A DNA stretch of 64,000 nucleotides, from the NCBI GenBank assembly GCA_045644665.1, contig JAZRHH010000033.1:5511-69510 (forward strand). Reading direction: 5' to 3'. The position numbers and the translations under genes were made by a program. The notes under the pieces were generated by a model. The model made no database searches, was not told the origin of the DNA, and saw only the letters and a list, made by a program, of their open reading frames with translations. Position 1 is the stretch's first letter. Every line of letters starts with the position of its first letter. Of this stretch, positions 53,478-61,635 are shown piece by piece. The DNA comes from RGIG9115 sp045644665. Its GTDB lineage: Bacteria > Bacillota > Clostridia > UBA1381.

Positions 53478-53531
53478 ACTAAAACAAAAACAATACAACT
53501 TAATTATAAAGCAAAACACAGAAAAAGTCAA
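53478..53531 (-). promoter_or_regulatory. Promoter and candidate operator of the radical enzyme/activase unit
   Basis: Minus strand TTGACT (53526-53531), 17 bases, TATAAT (53503-53508). Just downstream, 53478-53500 holds a TTGTTTTTGTTTT tract that matches the one in the aldolase promoter. A shared tract at both promoters suggests control by the DeoR-type regulator. A GCGAAAATATCGC inverted repeat follows at about 53455-53467. Confidence 0.75.
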
Positions 53532-53555
53532 TAGATTTGCATAAAATATTTTGAG

Positions 53556-53591
53556 AAACAAAAAGAAATCTGCACATAATGCAGATTTCTT
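53556..53591 (-). terminator. Terminator of the threonine operon
   Basis: Twelve-bp perfect stem (53580-53591 with 53563-53574), five-base loop, then TTTTTGTTTC on the minus strand. It separates the DUF711 gene from the microcompartment promoter. Confidence 0.9.
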
Positions 53592-53618
53592 GATATTAAA
53601 CCAACCAAAACAATCATT

Positions 53619-54986
53619 TTAGTTCTTTAAGCTGTGTATTGGTGCCGGAATTCTTCCACCGCGCGCTATAAATTCGCTGTTATCAAGGTTACTTACTTTC
53701 ATAACAGGACCGGAGCCGAGAAGTCCGCCAAACTCAACTGTATCCCCTACCTTTGCACCGGGTGCAGGGATTATTCTTACCGCTGTTGTTTTCGTATTAA
53801 CAACTCCGATTGCAGACTCGTCTGCTATAATTCCGGAAATCACGTCCGCAGATGTATCCCCGGGAACAACAATCATATCAAGTCCAACAGAGCATACACA
53901 TGTCATCGCTTCCATTTTTTCAAGAGATAATGAGCCTGCCTTTGCCGCAGCTATCATTCCTGCATCCTCGCTGACAGGTATAAATGCACCTGAAAGTCCG
54001 CCTACGTAGCTTGATGCCATAACTCCGCCTTTTTTAACTGCGTCATTAAGAAGAGCAAGAGCCGCTGTAGTACCGTGAGCACCACATTGTTCAAGACCCA
54101 TTTCCTCAAGAATGTAAGCAACACTGTCACCTACTGCCGGTGTTGGCGCAAGAGACAAGTCTACTATACCAAAAGGTACATTAAGACGCTTTGATGCTTC
54201 CATTGCAACAAGCTGTCCCATACGAGTGATTTTGAATGCTGTCTTTTTAATGGTTTCAGCAATTACTCCAAAGTCCTCGCCTGCTACCTTTTCAAGAGCA
54301 CACTTTACAACTCCGGGACCGCTTACACCCACGTTTATAACACATTCGCCCTCGCCTGCGCCGTGGAATGCACCTGCCATGAACGGATTATCCTCAACAG
54401 CGTTTGCAAACACCACAAGCTTTGCACAGGCAAAGCCCTGAGTATCTTTTGTTAGCTCTGCAGCTTTTTTTATAATCTCGCCCATTTGCTTAACAGCGTC
54501 CATATTAATGCCCGCTTTTGTTGAAGCAACGTTTACGCTTGAGCATACTATATCGGTTGAAGCAAGAGCTTCGGGAATTGATTCTATAAAAACCTTTTCC
54601 GCTTTTGTATAACCCTTTTGCACAAGGGCGCTGTATCCGCCTATAAAGTTTACACCTACCGTCTTTGCAGCACGGTCAAGTGTTTTTGCAATTTCTACAC
54701 AATCCGATACTGTTGGATTTTCAAGTGCTTCTACAAGATTTGAAATAGGTGTTACACTTATTCTTTTATTAATGATTGGAATACCAAACTGAGCCTCTAT
54801 ATCCTCGCCTGTTTTAACAAGGTCCTTTGCATATGTAGTGATTTTGTTATAGATTTTGTCACACATACGCTTAAGGTCAGGGTCTGCACAGCTTTTTAAA
54901 GAAATACCCATAGTAATTGTTCTTACGTCAAGGTTTTCTTTGTCAATCATATTGATTGTCTGCATAATTTCAAAAGGATTTATCAT
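53619..54986 (-). CDS. DUF711/UPF0210 (PFL-like) family protein
   Basis: 455 residues. Recognisable segments: INPFEIMQTINMIDKENLDV at the start, SVNVASTKAGINMDAVKQMG, GPGVVKCALEKVAGEDFGVI, DLSLAPTPAVGDSVAYILEE and GLLGSGPVMKV near the end. Members share distant similarity to pyruvate formate-lyase folds but lack a glycyl radical motif, and none is seen here. Function is unknown. It lies 21 bases after a UPF0237 ACT protein, a common pairing, and ends the operon. Confidence 0.88.
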   Translation of the reverse strand: MINPFEIMQTINMIDKENLDVRTITMGISLKSCADPDLKRMCDKIYNKITTYAKDLVKTGEDIEAQFGIPIINKRISVTPISNLVEALENPTVSDCVEIAKTLDRAAKTVGVNFIGGYSALVQKGYTKAEKVFIESIPEALASTDIVCSSVNVASTKAGINMDAVKQMGEIIKKAAELTKDTQGFACAKLVVFANAVEDNPFMAGAFHGAGEGECVINVGVSGPGVVKCALEKVAGEDFGVIAETIKKTAFKITRMGQLVAMEASKRLNVPFGIVDLSLAPTPAVGDSVAYILEEMGLEQCGAHGTTAALALLNDAVKKGGVMASSYVGGLSGAFIPVSEDAGMIAAAKAGSLSLEKMEAMTCVCSVGLDMIVVPGDTSADVISGIIADESAIGVVNTKTTAVRIIPAPGAKVGDTVEFGGLLGSGPVMKVSNLDNSEFIARGGRIPAPIHSLKN

Positions 54987-55007
54987 TTATGTTCTGCCTC
55001 CTCTTGA

Positions 55008-55271
55008 TTATATTCTGTGCATAGATTCAAAAAGTTCTTCTCTTTGAAGATGGATAGAAAGTCCAAGCTTTTCTCCAAGGCTATCAAGGCCTTTGGATAC
55101 TTCTGCAGCGTTTTCCTTTTGCAGGTTTACAAGCATAATCATGCAAAACATATCCTGCATAATTGTTTGAGAAATATCCAGAATGTTTACTGAATTTTCT
55201 GCAAGATAGGTGCTTACATTTGCAATTATTCCAACTTTATCTTTACCGATTACGGTTATAACAGCTTTCAT
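55008..55271 (-). CDS. ACT-domain protein, UPF0237 family
   Basis: 87 residues, a single ACT domain (MKAVITVIGKDKVGIIANVS, then ILDISQTIMQDMFCMIMLVN). ACT domains bind amino acids or other small ligands as regulators. It precedes the DUF711 gene in the same operon, as in many Firmicutes. Ligand unknown. Confidence 0.9.
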   Translation of the reverse strand: MKAVITVIGKDKVGIIANVSTYLAENSVNILDISQTIMQDMFCMIMLVNLQKENAAEVSKGLDSLGEKLGLSIHLQREELFESMHRI

Positions 55272-55286
55272 TTTATATTCTCCGTT

Positions 55287-56021
55287 TTATTTTGTATTTC
55301 TTTGTCTTACAGCTTCATACAAAAGTATTCCTGCTGCTACTGATGCATTTAATGAAGTTACCCGTCCGGACATTGGTATGGAAGCAAGAAAATCGCACTT
55401 TTCCGTAACAAGACGGCTTATGCCTTCTCCCTCGCTGCCTACTACAATTCCAATGCTGCCCTTAAGGTCAACATTGTACATTACATCTCCGTCCATATGG
55501 GCACCTGTTATCCAAAAACCCTTTTCCTTTAGTTCATCAATTGTACGTGCAAGGTTTGTAACGCGGCATATGTTCATATACTCTACTGCACCGGCTGATG
55601 TTTTTGCAACAACATCATTTACAGGAGCACCGGAACGCTTTGGAATTATAACTCCGTGAGCACCTGCACATTCTGCAGTTCTAATAATTGCACCCAGATT
55701 GTGAGGGTCTGTTATACGGTCACATATAACGACCATTGGCGCTTCGCCTCTGTCAGCTGCATACTTAATTATATCATCAACAGTCTTATACTCTGTTTCT
55801 GAAACAAACGCCACCACTCCCTGATGGTTCTCCCCATTTGCCAGTTCGTCAAGTTTTGCCTTGTCGCAGTCACTTATTATTATTCCTGCATCTCTTGCTT
55901 TACGTATAATAGGTACAAGACTACCTTCCGCCTTACCTTTTTTAACAAAAAGTTTGTCAATATCACGTCCTGATTTGATTGCTTCAAGGACAGGATTTCT
56001 TCCTATAATTTTATGGCTCAA
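55287..56021 (-). CDS. rlmB: 23S rRNA (guanosine-2'-O) methyltransferase RlmB
   Basis: SPOUT (TrmH) methyltransferase of 244 residues. KIIGRNPVLEAIKSGRDIDK is the N-terminal substrate-binding domain; the knot motifs are CDRITDPHNLGAIIRTAECA near 125, IGIVVGSEGEGISRLV near 195 and IPMSGRVTSLNASVAAGILL near 215. It methylates G2251 of 23S rRNA in E. coli. The start is a TTG at 56021 preceded by AGAGGTG. It lies in the threonine operon, 18 bases after the aspartokinase. Confidence 0.92.
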   Translation of the reverse strand: MSHKIIGRNPVLEAIKSGRDIDKLFVKKGKAEGSLVPIIRKARDAGIIISDCDKAKLDELANGENHQGVVAFVSETEYKTVDDIIKYAADRGEAPMVVICDRITDPHNLGAIIRTAECAGAHGVIIPKRSGAPVNDVVAKTSAGAVEYMNICRVTNLARTIDELKEKGFWITGAHMDGDVMYNVDLKGSIGIVVGSEGEGISRLVTEKCDFLASIPMSGRVTSLNASVAAGILLYEAVRQRNTK

Positions 56022-56039
56022 TTTAGATGCACCTCTGCC

Positions 56040-57251
56040 TTAGATAAGGAACTTATCGTGAATTGCATTAACTGCTCTTTCAGCTTCTTTCTGGTCAACA
56101 AGAACAGAAATTTTGATTTCTGATGTAGCAATCATATTAATGTTAATATGAGCATTATAAAGAGCCTCAAACATCTTTGTTGCAACGCCTACATTGTTTA
56201 CCATGCCGGCACCAACTATTGATACCTTTGAAACATCCTTTGACCACTTAACTTCTTTTGCCTTTACAATTTCCTTATTCTCTTCAAGAACAGCGAGAGC
56301 TTTTTCAAGGTCACCCTCTGTTGTGGTAAAGCTGATATCCTTTGATTCTCCATTGCCAATTGACTGAATTATAAGGTCTACACCTATTCCATTCTTTGAA
56401 AGAATTGAGAAAATCTGGAATGCCTTTCCAGGTGTGTCCTCTACTCCGCAAAGAGCAATTCTTGCACAATCATTATCTCTTGTAACGCCTCTAACTATCA
56501 TCTTTTCCACTTGGTCTACCTCCTTAACATATGTCCCCTCATTATTATTTAAGCTTGATCTTACTGCAAGCTTTACATTATACTTCTTTGCAAGTTCAAC
56601 GCTTCTGTTATGAAGCACATTTGCACCCAATGATGCGAGCTCGAGCATTTCGTCATATGAAATTTCATCAAGCTTAAACGCATTTTTTACAAATCTTGGG
56701 TCAGCTGTAAATACTCCGTCAACATCTGTGTAAATTTCACACACATCAGCGCCAAGAGCTGCCGCAAGAGCAACAGCAGAAGTATCTGATCCGCCTCTTC
56801 CAAGAGTTATAATATCATCATACTTATTTACACCCTGGAAGCCTGCAACGATTACAATTCGCCTCTTGTCGAGCTCATTCTCTACTCTTTCAGCCTTGAT
56901 TTCATGAATACGAGCTGCACCATAGTTTGCATCTGTTCTGAAGCCTGCCTGCCAACCTGTCATTGATACAACAGGGAAGCCAAGCTTTTCTATTGCCATT
57001 GCAAGAAGTGAGATAGAAATTTGCTCACCTGTTGCAAGGAGCATATCCATTTCTCTTTTTGACGGTGACGGATTGATTTCATGTGCTTTTTCAATTAAAT
57101 CATCTGTTGTGTCACCTTGCGCAGATACTACAACTACTACGTTGTTTCCTGCTTTGTAAGTTTCAGTAATACGTCTTGCAACATTCATTACACGCTCTGC
57201 ATCTCTTACGCTCGAGCCACCGTACTTCTGAACCACTAATCCAATTCCCAT
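56040..57251 (-). CDS. lysC: Aspartate kinase
   Basis: 403 residues. First step of lysine/threonine/methionine synthesis. VVQKYGGSSVRDAERVMNVA is the nucleotide motif; the substrate region includes TDANYGAARI and GFQGVNKYDDIITLGRGGSD. Two ACT domains lie at the C-terminus (about 270-403), giving likely feedback inhibition by lysine and/or threonine. ATG 57251 has GGAGGT 7 bases upstream within the end of thrB, which fixes the start. Operon context with hom and thrB favours threonine control. Confidence 0.93.
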   Translation of the reverse strand: MGIGLVVQKYGGSSVRDAERVMNVARRITETYKAGNNVVVVVSAQGDTTDDLIEKAHEINPSPSKREMDMLLATGEQISISLLAMAIEKLGFPVVSMTGWQAGFRTDANYGAARIHEIKAERVENELDKRRIVIVAGFQGVNKYDDIITLGRGGSDTSAVALAAALGADVCEIYTDVDGVFTADPRFVKNAFKLDEISYDEMLELASLGANVLHNRSVELAKKYNVKLAVRSSLNNNEGTYVKEVDQVEKMIVRGVTRDNDCARIALCGVEDTPGKAFQIFSILSKNGIGVDLIIQSIGNGESKDISFTTTEGDLEKALAVLEENKEIVKAKEVKWSKDVSKVSIVGAGMVNNVGVATKMFEALYNAHININMIATSEIKISVLVDQKEAERAVNAIHDKFLI

Positions 57252-57256
57252 TTTTA

Positions 57257-58174
57257 CTACCTCCAATTAGAATCTTCCCGGCTCTCCCACACAACAGCGC
57301 CTACATTATCAATCGTATGCACTCTGCATTTCCAGCCATTCAGATTTTCTTCAAAATATTTATTCATCTCTGTCTCAAAATCCGTATTTTTTGCATCTAT
57401 CACAGACACAGCACTTGGACCCGAGCCGCTGAGATATGTTGCATATGAGCCAAGCTCATACGACTTTTCAAATACATTTTCTATCCCCGGAATGTTTGCT
57501 TTCCTGTATTCCTGATGAATTTTATCCTGACAGGCAGATTTTAATATATCGAGTTTTCCCGAAACCATTGCAGAAACAAAGGTTGTGGCACGTGAAATAT
57601 TAAAAACTACATCCTCTTTAGAAAACACATCAGGTATGACTTTTCTTGAATCCCTTGTTGCCATAGAAAAGTCAGGATACATAATAGCAAATCGTATGGG
57701 ATATGTCAACTTATTGCTTGTAAAGCTTATCTTACCATTATCATTTACTGTAGTACAAAAACCTCCGAAAAGCGCCGGGGTTACATTGTCCGGATGACCT
57801 TCCATAGAAGCCGCCATGTCAAGTATTTCCCTGTAGTCAAAAGGTCTTCCGCAAATTACATTAGCACCAAGCATACCGGCTACAATACAAGCACTACTGC
57901 TTCCAAAACCACGAGTTGTTGGAATGTTATTTGTTTGACTTATACGTATTCCTTTCGGAACGTATCCGGCTTTTTCAAACACCTTATTCATTGCCATATA
58001 TATAAGGTTATTTTCCCTGCCGGGAACTATACGCCGGTCTCTGCCTGCGACTACTGTAAATCCACCATCTGTTTCAGATACATTTATTATATTGTGCAGT
58101 CCCAATGCAACTCCCAGGCTGTCAAAGCCGGGGCCCATGTTGGCACTTGTTGCGGGAACTTTTATTTTTATCAT
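57257..58174 (-). CDS. thrB: Homoserine kinase
   Basis: GHMP-family kinase of 305 residues that phosphorylates homoserine. VPATSANMGPGFDSLGVALG at the N-terminus, the phosphate loop IPTTRGFGSSSACIVAGMLG near 90, and YLSGSGPSAVSVIDAKN near 260 are the three GHMP motifs. Its ATG follows the hom stop by one base (TGATATG), a coupling arrangement with only a weak ribosome site. Confidence 0.93.
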   Translation of the reverse strand: MIKIKVPATSANMGPGFDSLGVALGLHNIINVSETDGGFTVVAGRDRRIVPGRENNLIYMAMNKVFEKAGYVPKGIRISQTNNIPTTRGFGSSSACIVAGMLGANVICGRPFDYREILDMAASMEGHPDNVTPALFGGFCTTVNDNGKISFTSNKLTYPIRFAIMYPDFSMATRDSRKVIPDVFSKEDVVFNISRATTFVSAMVSGKLDILKSACQDKIHQEYRKANIPGIENVFEKSYELGSYATYLSGSGPSAVSVIDAKNTDFETEMNKYFEENLNGWKCRVHTIDNVGAVVWESREDSNWR

Positions 58175-58175
58175 A

Positions 58176-59387
58176 TCAGTCCATCACTCTTATCACAGAC
58201 AGCACGTTTGAAAGGCTGCCAAGCTTATTCTTAAATTCGCCCTCTGTTATAGGCTCTGTTATAAATCCACATTCACCGGATATTCCAATTTCAAATGTTT
58301 TTTGCACTGCAAATATATTTTTTGCATTTTCAAGGCTGTCGCTTGTTCTTACAAAAAATCTGAATATTGCCTCATCAGGAGATACCATCATATTGCCCTC
58401 AGGCTTCTTCCACGCAATTTTCTTGCTGCGCTCTATATGTTTTACCGCGTCTATTACGTCTGCAACAACAGCGCTTGCTGTAGGAAGCTTTCCGGCGCCT
58501 CTGCCATAAAACATGGTGTCACCCACGTTGTTTCCCTTTACCATAACTGCGTTGAAAACGCCATGCACACTTGAAAGAGGTTCGTCATTTGATATAAGCA
58601 TAGGACAAACTCTCGAATAGAGCTTTCCTTCTTCACTGAATGCGGCATAGCCTATTAGCTTAATAACAGAGTCAGCCGCCTCTGCATACTTAACATCTTC
58701 TGATGTTATATTTACTATTCCCTCTGTTGGGATATTCTTATAATCAACTTCCTGTTTAGATGCAAGTGATGCAAGAATTGCAATTTTTCTACAGGCGTCA
58801 TGACCTTCAATATCAGCCGCCGGGTTCTTTTCTGCATAGCCCTTCTTTTGAGCATCCTCAAGAGCATCTTCAAACTTTTTGCCCTTTTTAAACATTTCGT
58901 TTAAAATGTAGTTTGTTGTTCCGTTGAGTATTCCGGCAATCTTTTCTATTTTATTTGCTGTAAGACATTGATGGATTGGTCTGATTATTGGAATACCGCC
59001 GCCAACGCTTGCCTCAAAAAGATAATTTTCATTTTTCTCACAAGCTATTGCAAGAAGCTCTGTTCCATAGGTTGCAACAAGCTCCTTATTTGATGTTACA
59101 ACACTTTTGCCCGCAAGCAAAAGCTCCTTTGTAAACTCATAAGCAGGATGAAGTCCACCCATAACCTCTACAACAACAGATATACTGTCATCATTTAAAA
59201 TATCTTCAAACTTATCAGTAAAAAGATGTGCATCCTCGTGGTCTGAAAAATCCCTGATGTCAAGAATATGTTTTACCACAATACTTTCGTCATTGGAATT
59301 TGATTTCACAAGCTTAGCATCGTTTTTTATAATTTCATATACTCCGCTGCCAACTGTACCAAATCCCATAATCGCTACATTTGCCAT
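58176..59387 (-). CDS. hom: Homoserine dehydrogenase
   Basis: 403 residues. NAD(P) motif VAIMGFGTVGSGVYEIIKND at the N-terminus, VVEVMGGLHPAYEFTKELL, GGGIPIIRPIHQCL, GILNGTTNYILNEMF and AADIEGHDACRKIAILASLA are diagnostic. A C-terminal ACT domain (about 330-403) allows threonine feedback. ATG 59387 has GGAGAG upstream; the ATG at 59405 has none. It follows the ACT-HTH protein by 20 bases. Confidence 0.94.
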   Translation of the reverse strand: MANVAIMGFGTVGSGVYEIIKNDAKLVKSNSNDESIVVKHILDIRDFSDHEDAHLFTDKFEDILNDDSISVVVEVMGGLHPAYEFTKELLLAGKSVVTSNKELVATYGTELLAIACEKNENYLFEASVGGGIPIIRPIHQCLTANKIEKIAGILNGTTNYILNEMFKKGKKFEDALEDAQKKGYAEKNPAADIEGHDACRKIAILASLASKQEVDYKNIPTEGIVNITSEDVKYAEAADSVIKLIGYAAFSEEGKLYSRVCPMLISNDEPLSSVHGVFNAVMVKGNNVGDTMFYGRGAGKLPTASAVVADVIDAVKHIERSKKIAWKKPEGNMMVSPDEAIFRFFVRTSDSLENAKNIFAVQKTFEIGISGECGFITEPITEGEFKNKLGSLSNVLSVIRVMD

Positions 59388-59407
59388 TAGTGTTCTCTCC
59401 TTCATCC

Positions 59408-59845
59408 TTATTGTACGGCAAGTAATTGTACTTTGTTTACACCGTCAAGCCGGCGTATCTCGCCTGCTAGTTTTTCATAATCCATATTTTTTTCACCGGA
59501 GCGCGCTGTTACCGTTACATTTGCACAGCCATTAACCGGAATATTTTGGTTAATGGTCAAAACATTGTATCCGCCATCTGCATATATCTTTAGAATATCA
59601 GAAAGCACTCCCGATATGTCTGCCAGTTCAAAAAACAAAGTAAACATTCCCTCTGCCTTATCTGCGTTGTACTCATACACATAGTCTTTATACTTATAAA
59701 AAGTACTTCTGCTTATGCCGGCAAAAGATATTGCCTCATGTATTTTCTTTGTTCTTCCTGACGAGAGCATTTTTTTTGCTTCAAGGACCTTTACAAAGGC
59801 CTCGGGGGCAACTTTTGAATTTAACAAAATGTAATCATTACTCAC
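59408..59845 (-). CDS. ACT-domain protein with N-terminal HTH-like segment (UPF0735/PheB type)
   Basis: 145 residues. The first half (APEAFVKVLEAKKMLSSGRT, AISFAGISRSTFYKYKDYVY) looks like a small HTH; the second half is an ACT domain (FTLFFELADISGVLSDILKI, YNVLTINQNIPVNGCANVTV). First gene of the threonine operon, with its own consensus promoter, so it is a likely threonine-responsive regulator of the operon. DNA binding is inferred from the HTH-like look only. Confidence 0.85.
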   Translation of the reverse strand: MSNDYILLNSKVAPEAFVKVLEAKKMLSSGRTKKIHEAISFAGISRSTFYKYKDYVYEYNADKAEGMFTLFFELADISGVLSDILKIYADGGYNVLTINQNIPVNGCANVTVTARSGEKNMDYEKLAGEIRRLDGVNKVQLLAVQ

Positions 59846-59899
59846 ATTTCATCACTCCTTTTGTCCACCACAGAAAAACTGTAATACCATTATTATAGT

Positions 59900-59928
59900 A
59901 TGATACCACATTTCACCTCTAAAGTCAA
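59900..59928 (-). promoter_or_regulatory. Promoter of the threonine operon
   Basis: Minus strand TTGACT (59923-59928), 17 bases, TATCAT (59900-59905), about 55 bases before the first ATG. The leader is too short for a T-box or riboswitch. Confidence 0.8.
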
Positions 59929-59970
59929 TAGAAGGGCCACTTCAAAAATACACGAATTTTATCGAAATTT

Positions 59971-60822
59971 CTATATGTATTTATGCACAATTTCATATAT
60001 AATTCCGTCTCTTACACTTGCCTGTGCAGGAACTATGGTTTTTGCACCTGAAAGCTGCAAAATTGACATCATTGTAAGCGACGCGGGGATTACAGTTTTA
60101 ACACGTTTTGGAACAACCTCACATATTTCATCATAAGTGAGTTTTGTAATTTCCCTAAGTGTTTCCTTAGAAACAGGAGCACCATCCAAGTATTTGTCTG
60201 ACAAAGCAGACAATGCAAATATTGCTCCGCCCATTGCATGAATTGTACCAAATCCATTAAATTCCTTTAAAGAGGAGATTTGCCGCCTTGTATATTCTAA
60301 AATTTTTTTCTGTTCTTCCTCCGTTGGCAAAATATCCTTTACAAACAAAGAATGAAGCTTTAGTGAGCCAATGGGAACAGATATTGCTTCTCTAACTGTT
60401 CCGCCGGAAAAAGACATTAGCTGACAGCTTCCGCCGCCAAGGTCAAAGGCAAGACCTTCATCTACATTATATGCGCTTTTAAGTCCCAGAAAATCGTAAT
60501 ATGCTTCTTTTTCAGAGGATATTATCTTAATTTCTATACCTGTAAGGTTTTTAATTTCCTTTATAAGCGCGTCCTTATCTTCTATGTCACGAAGAGATGC
60601 TGTGGCAAAGGCGTATATGTTCTCTACATTTAATTCCTCTGATTTTTGTTTCATATAAGAAAGGCTTTTAAAAAGCTTTATTATCCCGCCTTCTGTTATC
60701 TTTCCATCAAAAACTTCTTTAATAAGCTCTGCATAATGTGCCTCATTATAAATTTCTTTCATATCCTCATATACAACAAGACGAATTGTATTTGAGCCAA
60801 TATCTATAAGTGCATTTCTCAT
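59971..60822 (-). CDS. Ppx/GppA-family phosphatase (exopolyphosphatase-like)
   Basis: 283 residues, only the ASKHA phosphatase domain; the C-terminal HD region of full-length Ppx is absent. IDIGSNTIRLVVYEDMKEI at the N-terminus, FDLGGGSCQLMSFSGGTV near 143, and MGGAIFALSAL are family features. It would hydrolyse polyphosphate or pppGpp. Last of a three-gene unit after the CDF transporter and His-tailed protein, 15-16 bases apart. Confidence 0.88.
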   Translation of the reverse strand: MRNALIDIGSNTIRLVVYEDMKEIYNEAHYAELIKEVFDGKITEGGIIKLFKSLSYMKQKSEELNVENIYAFATASLRDIEDKDALIKEIKNLTGIEIKIISSEKEAYYDFLGLKSAYNVDEGLAFDLGGGSCQLMSFSGGTVREAISVPIGSLKLHSLFVKDILPTEEEQKKILEYTRRQISSLKEFNGFGTIHAMGGAIFALSALSDKYLDGAPVSKETLREITKLTYDEICEVVPKRVKTVIPASLTMMSILQLSGAKTIVPAQASVRDGIIYEIVHKYI

Positions 60823-60837
60823 TTTTTAAACCTCTTT

Positions 60838-61620
60838 TTAGTGGCAATGACCGCAATCACAGTCGTGATGGTGATGATGTTCGTGTTCATCCTCTTCATA
60901 ATATCCCACAAAGGTGTTGTAGTCAGTTTCTGTCACTGTGCCTGTAAGAAAGTCTTTTATTTGGATTTTTCCGTCTGCAAATACTCTTATAATACTTTCT
61001 ATACCCCTACTTTTTGAAAAAGCCTCACACTCTTCAATTGTTCCGCCACTAAGGTGTGACGTTGCAAGACATCCGGAAAGTCGCATAGTATATGCTATTT
61101 CATATGCTATTCCATCTGCACCATCTTCCGGATATATAATTGTTTCAGGAACATTTGTACCCACGGCACTGTCTTCCATAACCTTTCCACAAAGAGACAA
61201 ATCAAAGCTGCAATAAACCTCGCAGTTAGATACTCCGCCCTCAAATATTTTTGTATCTCCGCTTATGCCGGCAAATGAAAATTCACCCTCTGTAAATTGG
61301 CAGTACTCATCAAGACTATATAAATAAAGTAGTTCCTTAACAGCTTCAGAGCATGATATTTTAAGAGAAAAGTCAGGAAACTCTACAGCTTCTGCAGCTT
61401 CAATTGACATAGCTACAATCTCAGCCATAGCCCTGTCATTTATACAGTTGCAAAGCAATACCTTACACGACAGTCCATTATCAATGGCAAGTCTTGCTAT
61501 TCCCTCAGCTGTTTTATCCTTACCACCCACCTCTACGGCATCGCTATAACCAAAGGATGCAAATACATTCCACATAATTGACATAATATCTTTTTCCCTT
61601 GAACAAATCTTATACTCCAT
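60838..61620 (-). CDS. Histidyl-tRNA synthetase-like degenerate protein with His/Cys-rich tail
   Basis: 260 residues, no annotated family recalled. The middle (AEIVAMSIEAAEAVEFPDFS) and FDLSLCGKVM resemble parts of the HisRS/HisZ catalytic core, and residues about 160-240 (IIYPEDGADGIAYEIAYTMR, SGGTIEECEAFSKSRGIESI, VFADGKIQIKDFLTGTVTET) match the HisRS anticodon-binding domain pattern. Class II motifs 1-3 are not intact, so it is not a synthetase. The last 17 residues (DEHEHHHHHDCDCGHCH) are a metal-binding-type tail. It lies between a CDF metal transporter and Ppx. A metal chaperone or sensor is inferred. Confidence 0.6.
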   Translation of the reverse strand: MEYKICSREKDIMSIMWNVFASFGYSDAVEVGGKDKTAEGIARLAIDNGLSCKVLLCNCINDRAMAEIVAMSIEAAEAVEFPDFSLKISCSEAVKELLYLYSLDEYCQFTEGEFSFAGISGDTKIFEGGVSNCEVYCSFDLSLCGKVMEDSAVGTNVPETIIYPEDGADGIAYEIAYTMRLSGCLATSHLSGGTIEECEAFSKSRGIESIIRVFADGKIQIKDFLTGTVTETDYNTFVGYYEEDEHEHHHHHDCDCGHCH

Positions 61621-61635
61621 TTTATATTCTTCCTC

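Noticed and set aside
53619..54986. Second glycyl radical enzyme
   Set aside because: DUF711 proteins are called PFL-like, but no radical Gly motif (RVxGY) or catalytic Cys pair is present.
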